A stretch of 64,000 nt of DNA from Phymorhynchus buccinoides. Taxonomy: Eukaryota > Mollusca > Gastropoda > Neogastropoda > Raphitomidae. The DNA is taken from assembly GCA_017654935.2 (NCBI GenBank), contig CM065700.1, positions 51,674,219-51,738,218 on the forward strand, written 5' to 3'. Positions 13,701 to 26,999 of the stretch are shown here, piece by piece. The first letter of the stretch is position 1. Every line of letters starts with the position of its first letter. The position numbers and the translations under genes were made by a program. The notes under the pieces are model-generated. The model was not told where the DNA came from. It did not search any database and saw only the letters and a list, made by a program, of their open reading frames with translations.

Positions 13701-16447
13701 TACTATGTTACGTTCTGTTACATTACACCTGATGGCTGTGTGTTGATCAAACCTCTCTGTATGTTACATTATACTATGTTACGTTCTGTTACATTACACC
13801 TGATGGCTGTGTGTTGATCAAACCTCTCTGTATGTTACATTATACTATGTTACGTTCTGTTACATTACACCTGATGGCTGTGTGTTGATCAGACCTCTCT
13901 GTATGTTACATTATACTATGTTACGTTCTGTTACATTACACCTGATGGCTGTGTGTTGATCAAACCTCTCTGTATGTTACATTATACTATGTTACGTTCT
14001 GTTACATTACACCTGATGGCTGTGTGTTGATCAGACCTCTCTGTATGTTACATTATACTATGTTACGTTCTGTTACATTACACCTGATGGCTGTGTGTTG
14101 ATCAGACCTCTCTGTATGTTACATTATACTATGTTACGTTCTGTTACATTACACCTGATGGCTGTGTGTTGATCAGACCTCTCTGTATGTTACATTATAC
14201 TATGTTACGTTCTGTTACATTACACCTGATGGCTGTGTGTTGATCAGACCTCTCTGTATGTTACATTATACTATGTTACGTTCTGTTACATTACACCTGA
14301 TGGCTGTGTGTTGATCAGACCTCTCTGTATGTTACATTATACTATGTTACGTTCTGTTACATTACACCTGATGGCTGTGTGTTGATCAGACCTCTCTGTA
14401 TGTTACATTATACTATGTTACACATTACACCTGATGGCTGTGTGTTGATCAGACCTCTCTGTATGTTACATTATACTATGTTACGTTCTGTTACATTACA
14501 CCTGATGGCTGTGTGTTGATCAGACCTCTCTGTATGTTACATTATACTATGTTACGTTCTGTTACATTACACCTGATGGCTGTGTGTTGATCAAACCTCT
14601 CTGTATGTTACATTATACTATGTTACGTTCTGTTACATTACACCTGATGGCTGTGTGTTGATCAGACCTCTCTGTATGTTACATTATACTATGTTACGTT
14701 CTGTTACATTACACCTGATGGCTGTGTGTTGATCAGACCTCTCTGTATGTTACATTATACTATGTTACGTTCTGTTACATTACACCTGATGGCTGTGTGT
14801 TGATCAGACCTCTCTGTATGTTACATTATACTATGTTACGTTCTGTTACATTACACCTTATACTATGTTACGTTCTGTTACATTACACCTGATGGCTATG
14901 TGTTGATCAGACCTCTCTGTATGTCACATTATACTATATGTTACGTTCTGTTATTACACCTGATGGCTGTGTGTTGATCAGACCTCTCTGTATGTTACAT
15001 TATACTATGTTACGTTCTGTTACATTACACCTGATGGCTGTGTGTTGATCAGACCTCTCTGTATGTTACATTATACTATGTTACGTTCTGTTACATTACA
15101 CCTGATGGCTGTGTGTTGATCAGACCTCTCTGTATGTTACATTATACTATGTTACGTTCTGTTACATTACACCTGATGGCTGTGTGTTGATCAGACCTCT
15201 CTGTATGTTACATTATACTATGTTACGTTCTGTTACATTACACCTGATGGCTGTGTGTTGATCAAACCTCTCTGTATGTTACATTATACTATGTTACGTT
15301 CTGTTACATTACACCTGATGGCTGTGTGTTGATCAAACCTCTCTGTATGTTACATTATACTATGTTACGTTCTGTTACATTACACCTGATGGCTGTGTGT
15401 TGATCAAACCTCTCTGTATGTTACATTATACTATGTTACGTTCTGTTACATTACACCTGATGGCTGTGTGTTGATCAAACCTCTCTGTATGTTACATTAT
15501 ACTATGTTACGTTCTGTTACATTACACCTGATGGCTATGTGTTGATCAGACCTCTCTGTATGTTACATTATACTATGTTACGTTCTGTTACATTACACCT
15601 GATGGCTGTGTGTTGATCAGACCTCTCTGTATGTTACATTATACTATGTTACGTTCTGTTACATTACACCTGATGGCTGTGTGTTGATCAGACCTCTCTG
15701 TATGTTACATTATACTATGTTACGTTCTGTTACATTACACCTGATGGCTGTGTGTTGATCAGACCTCTCTGTATGTTACATTATACTATGTTACGTTCTG
15801 TTACATTACACCTGATGGCTGTGTGTTGATCAGACCTCTCTGTATGTTACATTATACTATGTTACGTTCTGTTACATTACACCTGATGGCTGTGTGTTGA
15901 TCAGACCTCTCTGTATGTTACATTATACTATGTTACGTTCTGTTACATTACACCTGATGGCTGTGTGTTGATCAAACCTCTCTGTATGTTACATTATACT
16001 ATGTTACGTTCTGTTACATTACACCTGATGGCTGTGTGTTGATCAGACCTCTCTGTATGTTACATTATACTATGTTACGTTCTGTTACATTACACCTGAT
16101 GGCTATGTGTTGATCAGACCTCTCTGTATGTTACATTATACTATGTTACGTTCTGTTACATTACACCTGATGGCTGTGTGTTGATCAGACCTCTCTGTAT
16201 GTTACATTATACTATGTTACGTTCTGTTACATTACACCTGATGGCTGTGTGTTGATCAAACCTCTCTGTATGTTACATTATACTATGTTACGTTCTGTTA
16301 CATTACACCTGATGGCTGTGTGTTGATCAGACCTCTCTGTATGTTACATTATACTATGTTACGTTCTGTTACATTACACCTGATGGCTGTGTGTTGATCA
16401 AACCTCTCTGTATGTTACATTATACTATGTTACGTTCTGTTACATTA
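1793..16447. repeat. 71-bp satellite array, about 200 copies
   Basis: The unit begins CCTGATGGCTGTGTGTTGAT and continues CAGACCTCTCTGTATGTTAC, ATTATACTATGTTACGTTCT, GTTACATTACA. For example, successive units start at 3411 and 3482. Most units differ only at two sites, GATCAGACC versus GATCAAACC and GGCTGTGTG versus GGCTATGTG. Each unit carries one TGATCA. Within the unit the motif GTTACATTA occurs twice, suggesting it grew from a smaller repeat. Clusters of truncated or rearranged units occur near 2490-2540, 4861-4945, 5125-5150, 5590-5650, 6250-6350, 7130-7220, 8460-8490, 10815-10990, 11280-11325, 11775-11900, 12440-12500, 12655-12690 and 14855-14960. The array runs into an assembly gap, so its true length is unknown. 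No gene is present. Confidence 0.97.
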
Positions 16448-16947
16448 NNNNNNNNNNNNNNNNNNNNNNNNNNNNNNNNNNNNNNNNNNNNNNNNNNNNN
16501 NNNNNNNNNNNNNNNNNNNNNNNNNNNNNNNNNNNNNNNNNNNNNNNNNNNNNNNNNNNNNNNNNNNNNNNNNNNNNNNNNNNNNNNNNNNNNNNNNNNN
16601 NNNNNNNNNNNNNNNNNNNNNNNNNNNNNNNNNNNNNNNNNNNNNNNNNNNNNNNNNNNNNNNNNNNNNNNNNNNNNNNNNNNNNNNNNNNNNNNNNNNN
16701 NNNNNNNNNNNNNNNNNNNNNNNNNNNNNNNNNNNNNNNNNNNNNNNNNNNNNNNNNNNNNNNNNNNNNNNNNNNNNNNNNNNNNNNNNNNNNNNNNNNN
16801 NNNNNNNNNNNNNNNNNNNNNNNNNNNNNNNNNNNNNNNNNNNNNNNNNNNNNNNNNNNNNNNNNNNNNNNNNNNNNNNNNNNNNNNNNNNNNNNNNNNN
16901 NNNNNNNNNNNNNNNNNNNNNNNNNNNNNNNNNNNNNNNNNNNNNNN
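16448..16947. other. Assembly gap, exactly 500 N
   Basis: Five hundred consecutive N characters. A round number usually marks a scaffold join of unknown size. The left flank is inside the 71-bp array and the right flank inside a different 13-bp array, so the transition between them is not seen. Apparent ORFs spanning the gap are meaningless. Confidence 0.98.
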
Positions 16948-18960
16948 CCTTGAACAGGGTGTAAACGAATTATATAGAGACAAACCGAATGAGACAAACA
17001 ATGAGACAAACCAACGAGACAACCAACGAGACAAACCATCAGACATTCCTCCTTGAACAAGTGTAAACTAATGTTAGAGACGAAACCAATGAGACAAACC
17101 AATGAGAACAAACAAATGAGACAAACCAATGGAGATCAAACCAATGAGGACAAACCAAATGAGACAAACCAATGAGACAAACAAATGATACAAACCAATG
17201 AAAAACCATGAGACAAACCAAATGAGACAACCAAATGAGACAAAACCAAATGAGACAATACCAATGAGACAAACCAATGAAACAAACATGAACAAACCAA
17301 TGGACAACCTCATGAGACAAACAATGAGACAAACCAAAGAGACAACAAATAGACCAAACCAAATGAGACAAACCATGAGACAAACGCATTCCCTCCTTGA
17401 ACAGGTGTAAACTATGAGTATAGAGAGCGAAACCAATGAGACAAACCAAGGATACAAACCACATACAAACCATGAGACAAACCAACGAGACAAACCAACG
17501 AGACAAACCAACGAGACCAATCCAACGAGACAAACCAATGAAGACAAACCAATGAGACAAACCAATCAGACATTCCCTCCTTTGAACAAGGTGTAACTAA
17601 TGAGTATAGAGACAAACGCAATGAGACATTCCCTCCCTTGAACAAGGTGTAACACTAATGATTTAGAGACAAATCAATGAGAACAAAACCATTAGACTAA
17701 CACCAACGAGGACATAACCCAACGAACCAAACCAACGAGTACAAACCAATGAGACTAAACCACGAGACAAACCAATGAGCCTATAACGCCTGATACAAAC
17801 CACTGATAACCAACCATACGCTAGACACAATCCAATGAGACAAACCAATGAGACAAAGCCAATGAGTACAATCCTAAATGAGACAACCATGAGGACATAA
17901 CGCATGAACAAATACCAATGATACAACAATGCACAAACCAACGAGACAAACCAAATTAGACAAACCAAATGAGACAAACCAAATTAGACAAACAATGATA
18001 GCAAACGCATTCCCTCCTTGAACAAGGTGAAACTAATGATATTAGAGACCAAACCGATTGTATCGTACGCAAACCAGAACAAACCCACGAGACAAACAAT
18101 TATACAACTCCGAGAACAAACCACGAGACAGACCCATGAACAAACCAATGACAAACCAATTCAGACGTGTCCCTCTTGAACAAGGGTGTATACTAACATG
18201 AGTATAGATGACAAACCATGAGACATTCCCCTCCCTTGAAACAGGTTACACCTAATGAGTATAAGAGACAACGACCATGAGAAAACCAATGAGACAAACC
18301 AACGAGACAAACCCGACTGTAACAGAACCAACGAGCTACAAACCACTGAGATCAACCAATGAGACAAAACCTGAACATACCACGATTCCAAAAACCATGA
18401 GACAACCAATGACGCCAAACCATCGACAAACCAATGAGACAAACCAATGGACAACCCAAGGAGACAACCCATGAGACAACCAATGAGACAAACCAATGTT
18501 ACAAACCAATTAGACAACTAACTATACAACCAATGAGACCAAACACCAAGGTGAGACAACAAATGAGACAAACCAAATGAGAGAAACCAAGGCAACCAAC
18601 GAGACAACCAGTGAGACAAACAATGAGACAAACCACGACAAACCAATGCGCAAACCATGATACAACCACTGGACAACCATCTGACAAAACCAATGACACA
18701 AAACCAATGAGACAAACCAAATGGACAAACCACATGAGACATAACCAAATGAGACAAACCAACGAGACAAACCAATGAGACCAACCATGAGCAACAATAT
18801 TAGACAAACGCATTCCCTCCTTGAACAAGGTGTAACTAATGAGTATAGAGACGAAACCAATCAGACATTCCCTCCTTGAACAAGGTATAAACTAATATTA
18901 TAGGAGACAAACAATCCAGTACATTCCCCTCCTTCAACAAAGGTGTAAAACTTTCGTGAT
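16948..18960. repeat. Noisy 13-bp array with a recurring longer motif
   Basis: The core unit is 13 bp, AATGAGACAAACC (also AACGAGACAAACC), with very many single-base insertions and deletions. A longer motif recurs within it: CATTCCCTCCTTGAACAAGG followed by TGTAAACTAATGAGTATAGA. Copies lie near 16945 (cut by the gap), 17045, 17390, 17571, 17628, 18010, 18170, 18225, 18808, 18868 and 18924. The array is therefore a compound of variable numbers of 13-mers punctuated by the longer block. The ORFs on both strands (for example Trp/Val/Leu/Ser-rich minus-strand frames) come from the repeat. Confidence 0.9.
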
Positions 18961-19270
18961 GAAAGATTTTCAAAGCCACTGATCTTTATTGTAATTCTAT
19001 CCAATAAACTTAGTGCGTAAGCTATTTGAAGAACAAATTGTTCTGGATTTTCATTCATATTGTTAATAAGTAATTCATTATTCTAACATATGAATATGAA
19101 CGCACCCGTTATTTTGTGTGCGTATGAACACGTAGTGGACTTATGTACAACACACACACCACATCATGACACACACCACACCTCCATTTGTTTATTGATC
19201 AAAAAATGCCAAATGGACGGAAAAACAAATCATTAATGTACAATAAGGACAGGACAGGGCCATGACAATG
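18961..19270. other. Spacer with a short CA-rich stretch
   Basis: AT-rich non-repetitive sequence with a CACACACACC stretch near 19150-19185. No gene, splice pattern or RNA is recognisable. Confidence 0.55.
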
Positions 19271-19363
19271 ACATTTACGACAGAGACGAGGAGATAGCAG
19301 AGAGAGTAGAGAGAGAAGAGAGAGAGAGATAATAGTTGAGAGAGGAGAGAGGTAGAGAGATCG

Positions 19364-19403
<40 letters not shown>

Positions 19404-19463
19404 GGGAGAGGAGATGAGAGAGAGAGAGAGAGGAGAGACGAAGAGGGGGGGAGTAGAGAAAGA

Positions 19464-19495
<32 letters not shown>

Positions 19496-20187
19496 GAGAG
19501 AGAGAGAGGGAGAGAGAGAGAGAGAGAGAGAGAGGCGAGGGAGAGAGATAGAGGTGAGACTAGCTGAGCGAGAGAAGAGAGGTATGAGAAGAGGCGGAGA
19601 GAGAGTAGGGGATAGCAGAGAGTGAGAGAGAGTGAGGAGAGAGGGAGAGAGATAGATGGCGAGAGAGAGAGAGAGAGATCTCTGAGAGACGATGAGAGCT
19701 GGACGACAGAGAGAGTAGCGGTAGCGGAGAACGGGAGAGACGATAGGAGGGAGAGATGACGGAGATAGTAGAGAGTAGCGCAGTAGAGAGTAGAGCAGAG
19801 AGATAATTCGCGGGAGAGACGAGCGAGAGAGCAGAGAGAGATAGAGAGAGCTGAGAGGGAATATATAGAGCGAGAGAGAGCGCAGAGAGCGGGAAGAGTA
19901 GAGTATAGAGAGAGAGAGAAGACGAGAGAGCGGGGAATTAGAGAGGAGAGAGAGAGAGCAGACAGAGAGTACACGGTTTAGAGAGAGAGAGAGATGAGAG
20001 AGTAGAGATAGAGACGAGAGAGGAGCGTCGAGAGAGTAGGGATGCGTCGGCAGCTATACGAGGTTCGAGAGAGAGAGAGAGGTTGAGAGAGATGGAGAGA
20101 GAGAGAGAGAGAGGGGTGAGAGAATCTAGTTTGATAAGATAGAGAGAGAGGAGAGGGAGAGAAGAGAGAGGAGAGAGAGTGTGTGAC
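19271..20187 (+). repeat. Imperfect (GA)n homopurine tract
   Basis: About 0.9 kb dominated by GAGAGA, interrupted by scattered T and C. The plus strand is purine-rich. Open frames made of Arg/Glu (plus) or Ser/Leu (minus) simply translate this dinucleotide repeat. Confidence 0.95.
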
Positions 20188-21033
20188 TTACACTTATGTA
20201 CATGTACCATCTTTAAAATAAATGCTGAAGTTAAAAAAATATATTTGCTGGTTAAGTCGAAGAGTTTGTCATATAAACACACATTTCTCAGGCTTTCGAT
20301 AAACCAATCAACACTGAATCTCTTAACCCTAATAATTCCCATGAAAGCAACTCAAAATCAAATAGAAATATAACCGATATGGGAACAAACCCCAGATTTT
20401 AAAAAATAATGTGAAAACCCATTAAAAAACTTTCACTCATAATTTCTTATGCCTTAAAAAGAAAAACCTGCAAATAATTTTCATAAGTGTTAAATCTCTA
20501 AAAATAGAGGAGCTACATCTTTAAACCTACACAGTAAATCAAACCAACAGTTTTAAACACTTGTTTTATAAAACATGCAATGCCTTTTGTAATAAAAATG
20601 TCTCAGACGACTTTAAAAATAAGACCTTTAAATATAATACTAAACATAAACAAACAAACAACAGTAATCAAAAACACCTTGTTTTATAAAAGCATTCTTC
20701 ACACCACAAACATCGTAATAAGTGAGTGTCATATTGCCAAAGCACCAACACAGCATGCTTTCACACGCATAATACGTAATAAGTAGTGTCCAAATGCCAC
20801 AAGTATACACACAAGCATGCAGAACAACACCACACAGTGAAACTACAGTAACCATTTCCCCACAACAGCTGGCCAAATGTGTGAACCTCCCAGCAAGACC
20901 CTGAACTAATCCCCCTAATGTAAGTGTCTGAAGTGGGAGGGAGTTTTTTGTGATAGGGAGCTACTTTTAATACTTACAAAAAGGGCAAATGGTCTCTCCA
21001 GAGAAGTTAGGTCTTAAGTCCGGGAGGGGTCTT
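20188..21033. other. AT-rich non-repetitive region, no gene recognised
   Basis: About 0.85 kb of AT-rich sequence. The longest ORFs (about 60-80 codons) resemble nothing I recognise and have no supporting splice or repeat context. Inverted pairs such as ACTTGTTTTATAAAAC near 20560 are weak. Confidence 0.5.
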
Positions 21034-21073
21034 AAGAGTGAGAGTGTCTTGATTAGCGGAGTCCTACTGTAGT
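21034..21073 (+). mobile_element. Diverged solo right end of the TIR element found at 29809-30919
   Basis: GTCTTGATTAGCGGAGTCCT followed by ACTGTAG closely matches the right end of the TIR element near 30893-30921 (GTCTTATTAGAGGGGTACCA then CTGTAG), allowing a few substitutions and one indel. Just upstream, GTCTTAAGTCCGGGAGGGGT resembles the internal GTCTTATCTGAGGGGTGGTC of that element read on the opposite strand. I found no matching left end nearby, so this is probably a truncated or very decayed copy. Confidence 0.5.
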
Positions 21074-21230
21074 TTTTTTGTTGTCATCAGTTATTAACAG
21101 ACTTCGCCCATTGTCTCACAATGGCTGTGGTCAGGTTATGCAACCTTCGCACAAGCAGCTTCCCTACCAACTGAAAAGGATTATGAGATATTCAGCAGAA
21201 AATGGCACTGGATACTACACACTAATCATT
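21074..21230. other. Short spacer before the 58-bp array
   Basis: Non-repetitive sequence leading into the first degenerate 58-bp unit. Nothing recognisable. Confidence 0.5.
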
Positions 21231-24200
21231 CCTATGTATGTTGGAATGATGCATGTAGCTGTACCATCTTGGATACACACGTAAGGGTAAATGCTCCATC
21301 ATCACTTATGTATGGGGAATGGATGCCTGTACTAGTCCCTTGATACACACACACCAATCAGTCCATTGGTACGGGAATGGTGCATGTAGAGCTGTACGAC
21401 TATCACTTGGATACACACAATTCATCAGCTCACGTGTATGGGGAATGGTTCATGTAAGCTGTGCCTACTTGGATCACCCCAGCCGGGTAGTACAGTTACT
21501 AGATTAATGAACTGAGAAAATAGATACACCAATTCAGAATCCCATTCGTATGGCTGTAATTGTGCCTGTATGACTGTGCCACTTGGAGACACCCTCAAAT
21601 CAGTCCATTGTTATGGGTGGAATGTGCAGTTAGCTTGTGCCACTTGGTATACACACAACCAATCAGCTCCATTGTATGGGACTGGTGCATGTAGCTGTGC
21701 ACTTTGGATACACACAGACAAGCACTAATCAGTCCTTGTATGGGGAATGGTGCCGTTGTAGCCCTTGTGCCCCTTGATAACATCACACCAATCAGGTCTC
21801 CATTGTATGGGAATGGTGCATGTAGCGGTGCCACTTGGTACAACACACCATACATCCATTGTAGGGGAATGGTGCATGTATCTGTGTCCATTGATACACA
21901 CACCAATCATTCCATGTATGGGGAATGGTGCATGTATAGCTGTTTCAACTTGGATAACACACCATGACGGTAAAACAGCAGTGCGGCGACCACTAATGCC
22001 AAGTGTATGGGGAATTCGGATGCATGTAAGCTGTGCCAACTTACATTGGATTACACACACCAATCAGCTCCATTGTTCTGGGGAGAATGGTGCATGTAGC
22101 TGTGCCACTTGGATACATCCCACCATCAGGTCCATTGTATGGGGAATGGTGCATGTGCTGTGCCACTTGGATACACAACACCCATCAGTCCCATTGTATT
22201 GATTGGGGAATGGTGCATGTAGTGTGGCCGACTTGGATACACACATCCAATCATCCCCATTGTATGGGGAATGGTGCATGTAGCTGTGCCATTGGATTAC
22301 CCACCCAATCATCCATTGTAGGGGATGGTGCTGTAGCTGTGCCACTTGATACCCACACTCAAATCAGTCCATTGTAAGGGGCATGGTGCATTTTAGCTGT
22401 GCCACTTGGATACAGGGACCCCAATCAGTCCTCTTGTTATTGTGTATATAGGTTGGTCATGTAGCTGTGCCACTTGATACACACAACCAATCAGTCCATT
22501 GTATGGGGAATGTTGCACATGTATCTGTTCACTTGGATACACACAACACCAATCATCCATTTGTTGCGGAATGGTGCATGTAGCTTGCCACTTGGATACA
22601 CACACCAATCAGGTCCTAGTGTTACGGGATGATGCATGTACTTGTGCCCACTTGGAGACCCACAATCTTCCATTGTAGCGGGAATGATGCATGTAGCTGT
22701 AGCCACTTGGATACACACACATCTTTCCATTGTATGGGGAATGTGCATGTAGCTGTGCCACTTGGATACACACCCAATCCAGTCCATTGTATGGGGAATG
22801 GTTGCGGTAGCTGTGCCACTTGGATACACACCCAATCAGTCCATGTATTGGGAATGGTGCATTGCTGTAACCCACTTGGAATCACACAACCAATCAGTCC
22901 ATTCTATCGGGGAATCTGTGCAGTATGCTGTGCCACTTGGATACACACACCAATCAGTCCTTGTATGGGGAATGGGCATGTAGCTGGACCACATTTTGAA
23001 TACCACACAACACCATCAGTCCTCTCTATGGGAATGGTTGCAATGTAGCGGTGCCACTTGGATCACACACCAATCAGTCCCTATTACGGGGAATAGTGCA
23101 TGAGCCCTCACAAAAACACAAGAAAAAAACAAAAAAAAAAAAATGAAAAAAAGAATACGGCCACTTGGATACACACACCAATCATTCCATTTTATGTGGA
23201 ATGATTGCATGTAGCTTGCCGACTTTTATACGACACACCATCAGTCCATTGTCTTGGGAATGGTGGTCATGTAAGCTGAGCCACTTGATACACACACCAA
23301 TCAGTTCCATTGTAGGGAATGAGATGGCATGTGCTGTACCACTTGGGATAACCACACCCAGTCAGTCCCATATGTTAAGGGGAATGGTGCATGTAGCTGT
23401 GCCCACTTGGATACACACACAATCAGTCCATTGTATGGGGAATGATGCATGTAGCTGTGCACTTGGATACACACACCCTATCGTCCATTTATGAGGAATG
23501 ATGGCCTGTACTGTACATCTTGGTACACACCCCAGCATCCATTGTAGGGGGAATGTTGGCATGGGCTGGTCCACTTGATATACACAACCAATCAGTCCTA
23601 TGTACGTGGAATAGATGCATGTAGCTGTGCACTTGGATACACACCCTAGATCAGTCCATTGTATGGGAATGGTGCATGTAAGCTGTGCCAACTTGATACA
23701 CACACCAATCAGATCCCATTGTACGAGGGGAATGGTGCATGTACTCTGTGCCACTTGATACACGCACCAATCAGTCCATTTATGGGATGATGCATGTCTC
23801 TGTGGCACTTGGATACACACAACAATCAGAGTCCATTGTACGGTTAATGTGCAGTAGCTGTGCCCTTGATACACACACAAATTCCAGTCCATTGTATGGG
23901 GAATGATGCATGTGCTGTGCCACATTGGATACACACAGCAATCGTCAGTGTACGGGAATGGTCATGTAGCGTGCCCACTTGGATACACACACCAATCAGT
24001 TCCATGGGTATGGGTGAATGGTGCATGTAGCTGTGCCACGGTGGCTACACACGACCAATCAGTCTGTTGTACGGCGAAATGGTGCATGTAGCTGTGGCCA
24101 CTTGGATCCACACAACCAATCAGTCCTTGTAATGGGAAAATGTTGGCAATTTAGCTGTGCCACTTGGATACACACACCATCAGGTCCATTTGTACGGGGA

Positions 24201-25895
24201 ATGGTTCATGTAACATGTGCCAATTGGATACCACACACCAATCATTCCATTGTATGGGGAATGATGCATGTAGCTGTACCACTTTGGATACCAACACCAA
24301 TCAGTCCATTGTATGGGGGAATGGTGCATGTAGCTGGGCCCTTGGACTACACACACCAATCAGTCCATTGTATGGGGGAATGGTGCATGTAGCTTGTGCC
24401 TTGGATCACACACCAATCAGTCCATTGTATGGGGAAATGGTGCCTGTAGCTGTGCCCTTGATAACACACACCAATCATCATTGTATGAGGGAATGGTGGC
24501 ATCATGTAGCTGTGGGCCACTTGGATACACACACCAATCAGTCTATGTATGGGAATGTTGGCATGTAGTCATGTGCGCAATAACTTGGATAACACACAGG
24601 CCTCTCATCCTTTGTACGGGGAGCTGGTGCTGTATCTGTGCCCTTGGATACACACATGGAACAATTACATCCCATTGTACGTGGAATGGTGCATGTGATG
24701 TAGGCACTTGGATACACCCACCAATCAGTCCATTGTAAGGGAATGAATGCATGTCGCTGTACCACTTGATACACACCCAATCATTCCATTGTATGGGGCA
24801 GATGCATGTCGCTGTACCACTTTGGATACCCCCCAATCCTCCATTGTACGGGGAATGATGCATTAGCTGTACCACGTTGGATACACACACCAATCATGTC
24901 CATTGTATGGGGAATGTGCATGTGCTGTAACCAACTTGATATCATCACACCATCATCCATTGTAATGGGGGACTGGTGCATGTAGCTGTGGGCCACTTGG
25001 ATACACACACCAATCGTCCGATTTTGTATGGGGAATGATGCATGTAGCTGTACCACTTGGATACACACACGCAATCAGTCCATTTGTATGGGGGTGGTAA
25101 CTGTACCACTTGGATCACCACACCAATCAGTCCATTGTATTGTAGACTGGTGCATGTAGCTGTGCAACTTTGTATACACACACCAATCGTCCCAGTGTAA
25201 CGAGGTATGTGCATGTAGCTGACCACTTGGATACACACACCCATCAGCGTCCATTTGTAATGGGGAATGGTGCATGTACTGTAGCCACTTGTATACACAC
25301 ACACAATCAGTCCCTTTGTATGTGGGAATGATGCATGTAGCTGTACCACTTGGATACACACCCAATGCAGAGTACCCTTGATGGGGAATGATGCATTTAG
25401 CTGTACCACTTGGATCACACACCAATCAGTCCTTTGTTGGGGAATGATGCATGTAGCTGTACCACTTGGATAAACACACACAATCATGTCATTGTATGGG
25501 ATATGTGCATGTATCTGTACCACTTGATACACACACCAGTCATTCCATTGTATGGTAATGATTCATGTACTGTCCACTTGGATAACACAAGTGAGCCAAT
25601 CATCCATTGTATGGGGAATGATGCCGGTGTAGCTGTACCATTTGGATAAGCACACACCGATCAGTCATTTGTATGGGGAATGTGTGCGATGTAAGCTGTA
25701 CCACTTGGGATCACACACCATCAGTCCATTGTAATTTGGAATTGACGTGCAGGTAAGCTTTACCACTTTGGCTACACAACCAATCAGTCCTTATTTTATG
25801 GGAATTGGTATCTTACCACTTGCATACCCACACCAATCGTCCATTGCGTATTGGGAATGGTGCATGTAGCTGTAGCCCTTTGGGTAGTATTCGAA
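21231..25895. repeat. Noisy 58-bp minisatellite, about 80 copies
   Basis: The consensus unit is CCAATCAGTCCATTGTATGG, GGAATGGTGCATGTAGCTGT, GCCACTTGGATACACACA, about 58 bp. Almost every copy has one to several single-base indels, unlike the clean arrays elsewhere. From about 24700 onward GTACCACTTGG becomes commoner than GTGCCACTTGG. An A-rich block interrupts the array at 23107-23157. The array resumes at 27000 after a retrotransposon-containing interruption. ORFs in all six frames are repeat translations. Confidence 0.95.
23107..23157 (+). repeat. A-rich interruption inside the 58-bp array
   Basis: About 50 bp of A runs separated by single C, G or T, replacing part of one repeat unit. It could be a small poly(A)-type insertion or low-quality consensus. 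Confidence 0.6.
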
Positions 25896-26304
25896 ATATA
25901 ATAATAATAGTGAATCATTTATATATGCGCATTCCTCCACCAATGGTGGTAGCTCTAAATTGCCGCTTACAACAACAAAAATTAAGACGCAACAAATTTC
26001 AAACAACACGCAATAATCGCTCACGCACATGCAAATAGGCATAGGCCTCCTACACACCCCACCCACACCTCACGGCACGTAACCGGCACATACACCACCA
26101 CACACACACACCTGTTTACTCTATCACCACACGCCTCCCACCCAAAAACACAATACCAAAATACAATCAGTTTGAACTAAAGCATCAACACACACACACA
26201 CACACACACATACTCTCTCTCTCTCGCTCTCTCTCAAGTCGTTCTCTCTCTCCGCTCTTCTATCTCTCTCATCGCAACAAGGCTGGACGTACATCATTGC
26301 ATCA
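25896..26304. other. Interruption of the 58-bp array: AT-rich part, then CA and CT microsatellites
   Basis: The 58-bp array stops at about 25895. About 230 bp of AT-rich sequence follow, then a CA-rich stretch with (CA)n at 26190-26210 and (CT)n at 26211-26275. These microsatellites lie at the 3' side of the minus-strand LINE fragment, where 3' UTR or simple-repeat tails are common. Confidence 0.6.
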
Positions 26305-26880
26305 AACACCGTGAAACTATATGGGGGGGTCGGGGATGTGTGGTGTGAGAAATAGAATACCAGAAGTATGTGGCCTAAAGGTTGTGATGAGCTTGAACAG
26401 GTGGGTCTTGAGAGCTGATTTGAAACATTGCAAGGACTCAGGATATGGCGGATTTCGCGTGTAAGGGTTCCAAACTTGATGGGGTGCCGCAAAGGAAAAG
26501 GATCGCTCCACCAACATTTTTGTTCGTGTACTAGAACACAGAGAATTTTGTAATCTGAAGATGACCGCATTGGCCTTGATGTGATACGTATTAGACATAA
26601 ATCATGTCAGAAAATGTAGCTAGGGGCATTTCCAGAGAAAATAATAATGACATATAGTGGACTTTTGTAGTCAATACGTGCTTTGATGGTAACCATGAGT
26701 ATATCAGGAGTGGTTCAACATGATATACTTAGAAAAAAAACCCCCCCCCCTTTGAGGACAAGTCTGGCAGCAGCGTTCTGGACTTTTTGAAGCTTTGTCA
26801 ATTGAGGTGGTTGGGGGCAGCCAATACAAGATAGATGAATTTACAGAATAATCTAGTTTTAGAGAGACAAAATCGCAGAC
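26305..26880 (-). mobile_element. Non-LTR retrotransposon fragment, C-terminal end of the reverse-transcriptase ORF (CR1/L2-like), frameshifted
   Basis: Read on the minus strand, several frames carry well-known blocks of the C-terminal part of CR1/L2-type ORF2 proteins. In order from 26880 down: LDYSVNSSILYWLP (family pattern LDYCNSLLYGLP); KLQKVQNAAAR near 26762-26800; a HVEPLLIYSWLPSKHVL-like stretch (family HITPIL..LHWLP) near 26680-26730; RSSSDYKILCV near 26540-26570; and RSFSFAAPHQVWN followed by FKSALKTHLFKL near 26400-26520. The blocks lie in different frames and a C/A homopolymer run (26732-26750) breaks the sequence, so it cannot encode an active protein as given. The polymerase core and endonuclease are missing. 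It interrupts the 58-bp array, which continues at 27000. Frameshifts may be partly sequencing error. Confidence 0.85.
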
Positions 26881-26999
26881 TAGTATTTTATTAGTATTCT
26901 ATGGACGGGAGATGGCGAATCGTACAATGCGATCTCAGCTTTTTTTTTTTTTTTTTTCCCCCCCCCAAAACACAAAAAACCCATAATGGCTGTGACCGC
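26881..26999. other. Right flank of the LINE fragment with T and C homopolymers
   Basis: Contains an uninterrupted T run followed by a C run at 26939-26966. No further reverse-transcriptase blocks are recognisable before the 58-bp repeat resumes. Confidence 0.5.

Noticed and set aside
16391..17129. ORFs spanning the N gap
   Set aside because: They join two unrelated arrays through 500 unknown bases.
19192..20342. Ser/Leu-rich and Arg/Glu-rich ORFs, also at 32635-33274 and 38567-39403
   Set aside because: Pure translations of GA/CT microsatellite sequence.
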